Shown here: positions 8,951 to 17,300 of the stretch, one piece after another
How positions within the stretch are numbered: position 1 is the first letter of the stretch
How the letters are laid out: every line of letters starts with the position of its first letter
Origin: CAYXVF01 sp964468125
GTDB taxonomy: Bacteria; Myxococcota; XYA12-FULL-58-9; CAYXVF01
Length of the DNA: 64,000 nt
Direction: 5' to 3'
NCBI GenBank assembly: GCA_964468125.1
Contig: CAYXVF010000005.1
Span: 38,594 to 102,593, forward strand
Notes under the pieces: model-generated
Seen by the model: only the letters and a program-made list of their open reading frames with translations
Told to the model about the DNA's origin: nothing
Database searches by the model: none
Position numbers and translations under genes: made by a program

Positions 8951-9712
8951 TCAATGTCCCGTCAGCGAGGTCATGAGGTAGTCTGACGCAAAGATGGCGA
9001 TGGCGCACGCGACCACTTGCGCGTTGACCGCCGCGCCCACGCCCTTCGCGCCCCGCTCCGCTCGGAGCGCAAAGTGCGTCGAGACCAACGCGATCACTGC
9101 CCCGTAGACCAGCGCCTTCTCGACGCCCACGAGGAAGTCCGAGGCATCGAGACCCTCGATCAGGCTTCGCGCAAACGCCGAGAACTGCAGGCCCAAGAGC
9201 ACTCGCGCGGCGAGTGCGCCTGCCAAAACCGCGAACGCATTGCCAATGACCACCAGTGCGCCGAGGCTGACCACCATCGCGATGAAGCGCGGTGCTATCA
9301 GGACCTCGTAGACATCGATGGCCATGATCTCGAGCGCTGCGAGTTGGTCCGTCACGCGCATCGTGGCCAGCTCGCTCGTGTGATTCGCTCCGACGCGGCC
9401 GGAGAACATCAGGCCGATCAGCACCGGGCCGATCTCGCGAAACGTCGCAAGGCCGGTGTACCAGCCCACGAGGTCGTAGACGCCATATTGCTGCACGAAC
9501 AGGGCGCCCTGCAGCACCATGATCACTCCCGTGAACCCCGCAGTTGCGAGCACGACAGGAATGGAAGCGTTGCCGAAATTGTGGAGTGCGCGCAGCAGCT
9601 CGGAGCGATCGAGTCTGAAGGAGCGACGGAGTGTTCCCGCGCCCACGCGGGCGATCCCGCCCAGGTGCGCCACGAACTCGAGACCCCATCGACCAACCAC
9701 TTCCATGACCAC
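8951..9712 (-). CDS. MlaE-family permease (first of two)
   Basis: A 253-residue paralogue of the next gene, with the matching core FTGVIMVLQGA, GRVGANHTSELATM in place of the usual AGAGIAAEIGxM, and TDQLAALEIM as the ATPase-coupling segment. First gene of the mlaE-mlaE-mlaF-mlaD-dehydratase unit. It begins at GTG 9712 or, more simply, at ATG 9706, which has GGAAG a short distance upstream. The central GANHTSE replacement is far from typical MlaE and could mark a specialised half of a heterodimer. Confidence 0.9.
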   Translation of the reverse strand: MVMEVVGRWGLEFVAHLGGIARVGAGTLRRSFRLDRSELLRALHNFGNASIPVVLATAGFTGVIMVLQGALFVQQYGVYDLVGWYTGLATFREIGPVLIGLMFSGRVGANHTSELATMRVTDQLAALEIMAIDVYEVLIAPRFIAMVVSLGALVVIGNAFAVLAGALAARVLLGLQFSAFARSLIEGLDASDFLVGVEKALVYGAVIALVSTHFALRAERGAKGVGAAVNAQVVACAIAIFASDYLMTSLTGH

Positions 9713-9781
9713 TAGCTTCCGTTCATTCCCGTCACCGTTGCAAGTTGGATTCGGACGGCCCGCTCCTGGTACAGGCTCCGG

Positions 9782-10576
9782 GTGTTCGAGATTGACCTCA
9801 TCAGCGCCATCGCCCTCACCGCCGCAGGGGTGGCCGCGGGCTTCGTCAACACGCTCGCCGGCGGCGGTATGATGATCACCCTGCCAGTGATGGTCTTTGT
9901 CGGACTACCGGAGACGCTCGCGAACGGAACCTCGCGCTTCGGCATCCTGTTTCAGACGTCGAGCTCCGCTTGGGCGTACTACCGCAAGAACGTGCTCGAT
10001 ACGGCCCGCTTGAAGCGCGTGGTCCCGCCGGTCTTGCTCGGGGCGGCGATCGGAGCCTTTGCGGGGGCGAATCTCCCGGACCAGGTCTTCCGCCTCATCT
10101 TTGGGGGCGTCATGATCGCGTTTGCCGCCCTTCTCCTGAAGAAGCCCAAGAAGGCGGACAATGAGGTTCGCTCGACCCTCAACTCCCGATTCGACAGCGC
10201 CTGGACGCGCTGGCTCATCCTCGTCCCCGTGGGTCTGTACGGCGGCATGATTCAGGCTGGGATGGGCTACGTGGTGCTCGGCGCGCTCACGGTGGGCTTC
10301 GGCTTCACGCTGATGGAGGCGAACATTCTGAAGGTCGCCCTGATCGGCGCCTACACCCCCATGGTCGTTGCGATCTTTCTCGGCCACGGCGAGCTCAACA
10401 TCCTCGTCGGGGTCCTCCTCGCGCTAGGGCAAGCGGCGGGCGCGTGGATCGGTGCGCACGTGGCGCTAGACCGAGGTGTGGGACTGGTCCGGGGCATGCT
10501 CTTGCTCGTGATCGGCCTCAGCAGCCTGCAGCTCTTCGGCGTATGGGGCTGGTTGTGGCGCCTGTCATTCGGATGA
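9782..10576 (+). CDS. TSUP-family permease (TauE/SafE-like)
   Basis: A 264-residue transporter with about eight hydrophobic segments in two repeats. Repeat 1 contains GFVNTLAGGGMMITLP and repeat 2 GGMIQAGMGYVVLGAL, the paired glycine-rich motifs of the TauE/SafE family, which exports small organosulfur anions or sulfite. The start is GTG 9782. Its substrate cannot be told from the context. Its 3' end overlaps the convergent mutT by 12 bases. Confidence 0.87.
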   Translation: MFEIDLISAIALTAAGVAAGFVNTLAGGGMMITLPVMVFVGLPETLANGTSRFGILFQTSSSAWAYYRKNVLDTARLKRVVPPVLLGAAIGAFAGANLPDQVFRLIFGGVMIAFAALLLKKPKKADNEVRSTLNSRFDSAWTRWLILVPVGLYGGMIQAGMGYVVLGALTVGFGFTLMEANILKVALIGAYTPMVVAIFLGHGELNILVGVLLALGQAAGAWIGAHVALDRGVGLVRGMLLLVIGLSSLQLFGVWGWLWRLSFG

Positions 10577-10963
10577 GGCGCGCAGAAGCTGTCGCAAGAG
10601 CGGCCGGTCCGCCTCGCACAAGCGCTCCTCGGCGATCTCCCCGAGGGCACGCCAGGAGGTCGCCTGTGCCTCGAGCCCCTTGGGCTCACAACGCGCCGTC
10701 AGCTCGACTCGGTAGAGATGAAGCTCGATCTCGAGGGCCGCGTCGTAGCGATATCGGCTGACACCGAGCGCCTCGCCGACCCTTGCGTCTACTCCGAGCT
10801 CCTCGGCGAGCTCGCGCCGCAGTGCCGTTGCATCTTCTTCGCCGGGCTCGACCTTGCCGCCGGGAAACTCCCAAAAGCCCGCTCGCGCCTTGTTCGCGGG
10901 GCGTTGGGCCAAGAGAACCTTGCCCTGGCGTTCGATGAATGCGGCGACGACACGCAAAGCCAT
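10565..10963 (-). CDS. mutT: NUDIX hydrolase, MutT-type (8-oxo-dGTP diphosphatase)
   Basis: A 132-residue NUDIX enzyme. The Nudix box runs from GGKVEPGEE to RRELAEELGV (about residues 36-58), with the metal-binding glutamates in place. The segment FWEFPGGK and the short compact size fit MutT, which removes 8-oxo-dGTP from the nucleotide pool; other dNTP or ADP-ribose substrates are possible. ATG 10963 was preferred since MALRVVAAFIE is the typical MutT start. Confidence 0.88.
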   Translation of the reverse strand: MALRVVAAFIERQGKVLLAQRPANKARAGFWEFPGGKVEPGEEDATALRRELAEELGVDARVGEALGVSRYRYDAALEIELHLYRVELTARCEPKGLEAQATSWRALGEIAEERLCEADRPLLRQLLRASSE

Positions 10964-11040
10964 GGAAGCACGGTAGTCGATGCCCCCGACCGCTTCCAAC
11001 CGATGACGATCGGCGCTCGTCGGTGTAAGGTTCAACGGCG

Positions 11041-11481
11041 ATGCCCTGCCGCGACGTTGACGAAATCCTCACCCTGACCCTCGACCGCAGCGACCGGCTC
11101 GTCGACTACCGCCTGAGCAAACGCACCTGCGGCGCCATCGTCGGCTCCGAGCGCCTGCTCCTCGACTGGCTCAGCGGCGCCTCGGTGACCGAAATCGTGG
11201 CGCTCTCTTCGGTCGATCTCGACGCGCGCTACCGCGCCGAGGACGACGAACGCGCTTTCCTCTATTTCAAACATCTCTTCGCACTCCGCGACGGCATTGC
11301 CTGCGTCATCGGGAGCGAGGACGCACTCGCGGTCACCCTCGAAAGCATCGAAGTCGCGGCGGAGGATGGGTCGCTCGTCGCCCGCGCCATCGTCGAGGTC
11401 GAGCTCATGGCCGAGCGCATTCGCTCCTGCGGCGGCTGCGGCACCTGCCGTCCGCGTCGACTCCCGATCGTCAACGAGTGA
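11041..11481 (+). CDS. Divergent IscU/NifU-fold protein with C-terminal cysteine motif
   Basis: A 146-residue cytoplasmic protein that I align by eye with the IscU scaffold fold: Cys3 in PCRDV corresponds to the first IscU ligand, Cys30 in RTCGAIVGS to the second, and His78 in FKHLFALRDG takes the place of the third cysteine. The helix LLLDWLSGASVTEIV matches the IscU region after ligand two. A C-terminal extension ends with C130-GG-C133-GT-C136, a possible extra metal site. No isc/suf genes are nearby. The family call is inference; an iron-sulfur role is plausible but unproven. Confidence 0.6.
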   Translation: MPCRDVDEILTLTLDRSDRLVDYRLSKRTCGAIVGSERLLLDWLSGASVTEIVALSSVDLDARYRAEDDERAFLYFKHLFALRDGIACVIGSEDALAVTLESIEVAAEDGSLVARAIVEVELMAERIRSCGGCGTCRPRRLPIVNE

Positions 11482-11683
11482 GCGCCCACGCTTCCCGAAA
11501 CAGCGCAAAAACACTCAGGGCCGCAAGCAACAAAGCGTAGAAAACGAGCACGGCGACGAGCCTGCCCGCGGTCGCGAGGCTGTGACCGCCGTAGAAGCGA
11601 TGAAGGCTGATCGGTACGAACGCCAACCCCGCGAGAAAATAGCCATCCGTCACGACGGAGCCGAGCCAGGACAGGGAGAGCAA
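11471..11683 (-). CDS. Small two-helix membrane protein (possible)
   Basis: A 70-residue frame from TTG 11683 with two hydrophobic stretches (about residues 12-27 and 40-62) and a positive loop between them. It lies 21 bases downstream of the CAP-domain lipoprotein gene in the same strand and frame, and overlaps the convergent IscU-like gene by 11 bases. The end of the sequence resembles tails of DUF3667-type membrane proteins, which would make it a remnant; it may equally be a genuine small protein. No Shine-Dalgarno support beyond a weak GGGG. Confidence 0.35.
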   Translation of the reverse strand: MLSLSWLGSVVTDGYFLAGLAFVPISLHRFYGGHSLATAGRLVAVLVFYALLLAALSVFALFREAWALTR

Positions 11684-11704
11684 CCCCGCGCCCGTCGGAA
11701 CCGC

Positions 11705-12331
11705 CTAACGGGGGGTCCCGAAGTTCTGGGTCCAGTAGGTCCCCGGCACGTTGCCCTGGTGGGGCTGCTCCGCGTCGAAAAAGCCGACTCCCAGCTCCAT
11801 GTAGGAAGGCTCGAGGATGTTCGTACAGTGCGGAAAGCTGCCCATCCAATCGTCGACGACTTGGGCCGGGCTGCGTTGACCGACGGCGATGTTCTCCCCG
11901 ACTGCGCGCCAAAGATAGCCCGCGCGATTGATCCGATCGGAGGGGGTTTCCCCCGTGTCCGGATGGTCATGGGAAAAGTAGCCATTTGCGGCCATATCGA
12001 GCGAATGGTTGCGCGCCGCGCAGCGAAGATAGCCGTTTGCCACCAGTGGCGCCGAAGGCGGAAAGCTCTCGGACAGAGGCGTCGACCCGCTCTGGCCGGT
12101 GCAGGCGCCCCCGGTTGCGCGCTCCTCGTTGACGATCCGAAGGACCTCGTCCTCGAAGGCGGCAAAATCCGCATCCCAGTCGGCCACACGCTCGCAATAC
12201 TCCCCTTCCGGGATCTCGACGACTCCGGCCGTGTCGTTTTCTGGGTCGATGAGGCCGGCGTCTTCGAGGACTCCACACCCGGCAAGGGCCAGAGCCATAA
12301 AACCGACCATACCGTTCATAAAACGACGCAT
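11705..12331 (-). CDS. CAP (SCP/PR1) domain lipoprotein
   Basis: A 208-residue lipoprotein: a signal sequence ending in the lipobox LALAGC, a short acidic linker and a CAP domain. Domain markers are LVANGYLRCAARNHSLDMA, FSHDHPDTGETPSDRI, VGENIA and the closing YWTQNFG. CAP proteins in bacteria are secreted or surface-bound and of mostly unknown function. ATG 12331 is chosen because it gives a proper lipoprotein signal; the upstream extension has none. It is divergent from sspB, with 88 bases between the starts. Confidence 0.88.
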   Translation of the reverse strand: MRRFMNGMVGFMALALAGCGVLEDAGLIDPENDTAGVVEIPEGEYCERVADWDADFAAFEDEVLRIVNEERATGGACTGQSGSTPLSESFPPSAPLVANGYLRCAARNHSLDMAANGYFSHDHPDTGETPSDRINRAGYLWRAVGENIAVGQRSPAQVVDDWMGSFPHCTNILEPSYMELGVGFFDAEQPHQGNVPGTYWTQNFGTPR

Positions 12332-12419
12332 ACCCGTTGATCGTAGCCGCGATCGCTCGCTCCCGCAAAGCCCCCTAAGATTGCGAGAATTCAAGAGAAT
12401 TGATAAGTCAAACGGCGTC

Positions 12420-12980
12420 ATGGATGTGACTCCGTCGGAGGCCAAGCAGGACCTGCTTCGCCGACTGCTCGAAGAGGGCATGGTGCAGGTCATGCTCGAT
12501 GCGAGAGCGGGCGGCGTCGATGTGCCGACGCACTTGCGAGGCGACTACCAACTGCGCCTGAACCTCTCCTATCGCTTCAACAATCACATGGAGATCGACC
12601 ACGACGGAGTGGAGGCGACCCTCACCTTCAAAGGCGAGCCTTACACATGCCGCATCCCCTGGCGAAGCCTCTACATGATGGTGCTCACGAGCAACGAAGA
12701 CCCCCCGTACATCTTTCCCGGCGACATGCCCCCCGAGCTGATGCACTTGGCCAATCAACTACAGGACGAAGCCGCCGTGCAGGAGCGCTCCGAGCCGGAG
12801 ACCGCGCCGCGCCCGCAGCTGACGGTGATCAAGAACGAAGACGAACCCGAGAATGCAGGGACCGGTCACGCGGAGTCCGAGTTCGGGTCCGAGCGGGTCG
12901 AAGAAGAGCCGGCCTCCGAATCGGACAACGACCGCCCCGATCCTCCTCGCGGTCGTAACCACCTGCGCGTCATCAAGTGA
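12420..12980 (+). CDS. sspB: ClpXP adaptor SspB (stringent starvation protein B)
   Basis: Delivers ssrA-tagged and other substrates to ClpXP. Residues 1-115 form the SspB substrate-binding domain (VPTHLRGDYQLRLNLSYRF, then CRIPWRSLYMM). A long acidic, flexible linker follows, and the protein ends in RGRNHLRVIK, which closely matches the ClpX-docking XB tail RGRPALRVVK of E. coli SspB. ATG 12420 begins MDVTPSEAK; the longer upstream reading overlaps the divergent lipoprotein gene. The stop overlaps the start of prmA. Confidence 0.94.
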   Translation: MDVTPSEAKQDLLRRLLEEGMVQVMLDARAGGVDVPTHLRGDYQLRLNLSYRFNNHMEIDHDGVEATLTFKGEPYTCRIPWRSLYMMVLTSNEDPPYIFPGDMPPELMHLANQLQDEAAVQERSEPETAPRPQLTVIKNEDEPENAGTGHAESEFGSERVEEEPASESDNDRPDPPRGRNHLRVIK

Positions 12981-13936
12981 ACGGCTGGCTTCAGCTCACC
13001 TTGGGCCTTCCTGCTCCTCTGGCGGACGATGCCGCCGCTGCGTTGATTTCCGCGGGCGCCTCCGGCGTGCAAGTGCTCGGAACCGATACGCTGCCCCCGC
13101 CGGACGAAGAGCTCAGCGCGGTTGATGATGATGTCGGTGAGATCACCCTAGATGACGACGCCATCGCCACGCTCGTCGCGACATTCGAGGAAACCGACGA
13201 TACGGCGGCCGCAACAGCCGACGTTCTCGAAGCGCTCTCCGACCTCGGAATCGAGCTCGAGCCCTCAGATCTACAGTGGCAGAAACGCGAGGACACGGAT
13301 TGGTCCGAGCGCTGGAAGGACTTCTTTGAGCCCCTCCAGGTTTCTCCTCGTTTCTGGGTCGTTCCGAGCTGGCGAAACGACTTCAGCCCCCCGGACGAAG
13401 CGATCGCGTTATCGATCGATCCAGGCATGGCTTTCGGCACGGGCCAACACGCGACGACCGCCCTCTGTGTCGAGATGATCGATCGACGCCTGCGTCCAGA
13501 GAAGGATCAGAGCCTCTTCGACCTCGGAACCGGGAGCGGGATCCTGGCGATTGCCGCGGCCAAGCTCGGAGTCGCCCGCATTCTAGGCGTCGACATCGAT
13601 CCTGACGCTGTCGACGTAGCGCTCGAGAATGCCCGCGCGAACGACGTGGACGGCTCAGTCGAGCTGTCCGATACGCTCGTGCAGGACATCGACGAGCGCT
13701 TCGATTGGGTCGTCGCCAACGTCCTCGCTGACCCACTCCAGAAGCTCGCCCCCCACATTCTCCGATGCCTCAAACCAGGCGGACAACTCGTACTGAGTGG
13801 CATCTTGAGCGGTTTGCAGGCAAATGAGGTCGTTCGAGCCTTTGAGAACGCTGGCCCCGAGGCCGGCCACCCGGAGCTCCATCTCATTGAGACGCTCGAA
13901 AAAGGCGAGTGGGTCGCCCTACGGTTGTGCGAGTGA
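12977..13936 (+). CDS. prmA: Ribosomal protein L11 methyltransferase
   Basis: SAM-dependent trimethylation of L11. The 319-residue protein has an acidic N-terminal substrate-recognition region and a class I methyltransferase domain with the PrmA hallmark GMAFGTGQHATT, SAM motif I DLGTGSGILAIAAAKLG, motif II GVDIDP and the motif IV sequence VVANVLADPL. The start is GTG 12977, overlapping the sspB stop by four bases. The N-terminus is richer in Asp/Glu and Ala than usual. Confidence 0.95.
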   Translation: MNGWLQLTLGLPAPLADDAAAALISAGASGVQVLGTDTLPPPDEELSAVDDDVGEITLDDDAIATLVATFEETDDTAAATADVLEALSDLGIELEPSDLQWQKREDTDWSERWKDFFEPLQVSPRFWVVPSWRNDFSPPDEAIALSIDPGMAFGTGQHATTALCVEMIDRRLRPEKDQSLFDLGTGSGILAIAAAKLGVARILGVDIDPDAVDVALENARANDVDGSVELSDTLVQDIDERFDWVVANVLADPLQKLAPHILRCLKPGGQLVLSGILSGLQANEVVRAFENAGPEAGHPELHLIETLEKGEWVALRLCE

Positions 13937-13984
13937 GGACGATCTCGCTTCGCTTTCGTAGGCATGGCGGCTTTCGCAGGCCAT

Positions 13985-14362
13985 TCAGTCGCTCTTCGGC
14001 GCGTCTTCGTGCTTTTTTTTGGAGCGCCTGCGCCGACGTTGTTTCTGCTTCTTGAGCTTCTCGATCTTCTTCTGCTCTTTCGTGAGCGTGCCGCCCCGTT
14101 GCGCTTCGATTTTTTCGCAGAGGGTTCGGCGCGCGTAGAAGCGATTGAGCGCCTGGGAGCGGCTCTGCTGCGCTTTGACTTCGATCCCACTCGGGACGTG
14201 TTTCAGGTAGACGGCGGTCGCGTTCTTGTTGACGTTCTGCCCCCCCGGGCCACTCGAGCGCACGAAGCGCTCGATCACCTCGTCCCGGTCGAGGCCCAAG
14301 GCTCGCCAACGCGCCTCGAGCGCCTCCGCTTTGTCGTCTCGGACGCCGAAATCGTTTGCCAT
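13985..14362 (-). CDS. Release-factor-like ribosome rescue protein (GGQ domain, no codon-recognition domain)
   Basis: A 125-residue protein consisting of one RF-1 catalytic domain: the peptidyl-hydrolysis motif GPGGQNVNK lies at about residues 39-47, followed by VYLKH and a strongly basic tail (about residues 80-125) ending PKSD. Domains for stop-codon reading are absent, as in ArfB/YaeJ and the mitochondrial C12orf65-type factors, which release peptides from stalled ribosomes through the basic tail. It starts three bases after the stop of the cyclase gene, so it belongs to that transcription unit. Confidence 0.88.
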   Translation of the reverse strand: MANDFGVRDDKAEALEARWRALGLDRDEVIERFVRSSGPGGQNVNKNATAVYLKHVPSGIEVKAQQSRSQALNRFYARRTLCEKIEAQRGGTLTKEQKKIEKLKKQKQRRRRRSKKKHEDAPKSD

Positions 14363-14365
14363 CGC

Positions 14366-17300
14366 TCACTCGAGAAACGGGCCAGCCTGAGTCTGAAGCT
14401 CGCCAAACACGCGCGCAAACAGCGGCGAGCGGGCGCTCTGGCGGTGGATTTCGCAGCGCTTCATCGCATAGCTCGCCGCTCGGTCGTCGCGCTGTACGAG
14501 GGCGATGCGAAGCAGATGCAGATCGGCTGCGATCTCCGCTTCGCGCAAGCCCCCACGCACCGCACGGCGGTAGCCGTCTTCGACCATCTTCACGCCCCCG
14601 ACTGGATCGCTCGTCATCGAGAGCGCGAGTCCCAAGTGAATGAAGCCGGCCGAGGCGGTGAGTTGGTCGCCGAGGTCGGTCGCCATCGACACGGCCCGTT
14701 CGAGCGGCCCTAGCGCGTCGTCGTAGCGGCCCTGCCAGAGCAGGCATTGGCCGGTTCCAAGGAGGTCCTTGGCGAGCTTGTTCCATTGACCCACCGCACG
14801 GTCGAGCACCATCGCTTCCTCGAAGCCCCGGCGCGCACGCTCGAAATCAGCCGTCAGAAGATCGACGTGCGCGATCCGAGACGTGGCCGTCGCGGCGATG
14901 AGCAAATGGTCGCGGTTTCTGGCCGCCTTGCGCGCGGTCTCGTAGAGCTCCCTCGCCTCCTCGAGCTGCCCCTCGCTCATGAGAAGGTATGCGAGACCGA
15001 GACTGATGCGCACTTGCCGATACGGATCGTCAACCGCGAGCTCGGTGGCGCGCTTCAGCCACTGACGCGCGGTTTCGATTTCGTGCGCCTGCGTGTAGCT
15101 CCGCGCGATCAATCGTGCGGCGTCCGAGCGCAGGTGATCGCGTGCCTTCGACGCAAACGCGCGCTCGAGACGGTCCCGAGCCCGCTCGGGCCGTCCCAAG
15201 CCAACGAGCGCCTCTCCGACCCAATAGTCGATCGCGGCGCGAGCGTTGTCGTCGAGCGCATCCCAGAGCCGTTGGTCGAGCTGCTTGCCCTCCTCCACCG
15301 TATCCTTGGGAATCCCCTGTCGGGCCACCGCCAGGAACTTGAGCATGGTCATCCGCGCGACCGTCACCACCGGCGGCTGCGCTTTCTCATCAAGCCGTTC
15401 ACGGACCTCGTTCCAACGATCGACGAGATATGCGGTTTCCCGGTCGAGGGACGCGCGGGTGGCGAGCCGTGCGGCCCGCTCGAACCACTTCACCGCCACC
15501 GAATACTGCCCCCCACGCTCCCGGTGGTGCGCGAGTGCCGCCGCGGTCCTCGAGGGGTGCTCCGCCGGCAGGCTCTCCAGAGCATCGGCGATCCGCACGT
15601 GAACTTCTCGCCGATCGCCCTCCGGTATGGTGCTGTAGGCCACCGCGCGCATGACATCGTCGCGGAACATGTAGCCGGCCCCCGCGCTCTGATCCGCGGT
15701 GATCACCCGTTCCCCTTCGAGGCGCGCCATCGCGTCGCCGACCATGTCTTCGGCGAGTTCATCGCTCGAGGCCGCTTGGAGCAGAGCGTTGTCGAATCGC
15801 CGCCCGATCGCCGCTGCCGTCCGAAGCACGCGCCGTTCGACTTCACCGAGGTGATTCAGCGCCGCGAGCGCGACCTGCGCCATCGAGTCCGGCACGATGT
15901 CCTTGAGTGCCTGGGTCCCGGTGCTTGCGGTCACGGCTCCGGCGCGCACCTGCAACAACTCACGATCGCTAAAGAAGCGCAGGAGCTCCACGAGGTAGCC
16001 AGGGTTGCCATTCGTGCGCTCCCACATAAAGACACTCAGATCCGCTTCGACAGACTCGCCACCGAGTTCGTGGGCGATGAGCTCCGTGCTGTCCGCGAGG
16101 CTCAAGTTTGGTAGCTCCAACTCGAAGTCGAGCGTGCGCCTGAGATCATCGAGCAAGGGGTCCGGCCGATAGGTGCCCACCATCATGAACGGCCAGTGCC
16201 GTCCCAAGGCCCATAGGCGCATCGCGAGCTGTAGTGTGAGCGTGTCGGCGAAATGCAGATCCTCGACGACGTAGAGAAGCGGCTCCTCGCGGAAGCGCTG
16301 CTCCAGGAAGCGCGTGATGCTGCCGAGAACGCGCTCACGCGCATGGCTGTCGGCGAGATCGACGAGGGCCTCGGTGCTTCCGTCAGGACGGCGCACCGGC
16401 TGCAATAGGCTGACGAGCTCCGGCGCACCATCGGGCAAGTCGTAGCGCTTCAGCACCGTGCGAATCCGATCGCGCCGTTGCTCTTCCGTGTCGATGCTCG
16501 TGATCCCCAAGAAGTTCTCGAACATGCTCACCACCGGCGCGAGCGGTATCGTGCTCGTCGCGTAGCGGCACCGGCCGATCACGCCCACGCCCCCCGCGCG
16601 CACCCAACGATCGATGACCTCGCCGAGGATCGCGCTCTTGCCGGAACCCGCCTCTCCCACGATCCCGAGCACGGTGCCTTGACCCGCGTAGGCCTCGTTC
16701 ACCGCATGATTCAGCCGTGCCGCTTCGCTCTCTCGTCCCGCGCGAAATCGCGGCGACGCACGTCCCTGCGCGAAATGCGACTTTCCTTCGTTCGGGCTGT
16801 GTATCACGTACAGGCGGACCGGGTCCTCACGGCCCTTCACGCGGATAGGCCCCCGATCAGACGCTCTGAACTCGTGCCCGGCTTTGGTGAGCACGGACTC
16901 GGTGGCGATGACATCAAAGGGTTGCGCCTCAGTGGCGGCTCGCGCGGCGACGTTGACCGCATCTCCGACGACAGTGATGTCGTGCTTGGCGTCACTCCCA
17001 ATCGCGCCAAAGTAGACCGTACCCGTATGAATGCCGCAGCGGACGCCTACGTCGAGGTTGCGCGACGCACCGTAGCCGCGAACCCGTGCCGTGGCCTCGA
17101 GTGCGGCCAGCAGCGCTCGCTCCGAGTCGTTTTCGCTCGGCTCGTGCAACCCGAAGAGCACCAGCACTCGGTGGCCTGTCTCCGCGATGTCAGCCTTCAA
17201 CGTGAGCCCACCGTAACGTCGAAACGCGCGCAGAATGGAGCGCGACAGGTGCAGCGCGACTTCCGAGCTGCCCGTGCTGCGATCGATGCCCCAGAGCTCC

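Noticed and set aside
12099..12419. Upstream extension of the sspB frame
   Set aside because: It lies antisense to the CAP lipoprotein gene; homology to SspB begins exactly at ATG 12420.
14747..16114. Long plus-strand frames over the cyclase gene (455 and 515 residues)
   Set aside because: Antisense to the cyclase gene, which has clear domains throughout; the plus frames are rich in Arg/His with no motif.
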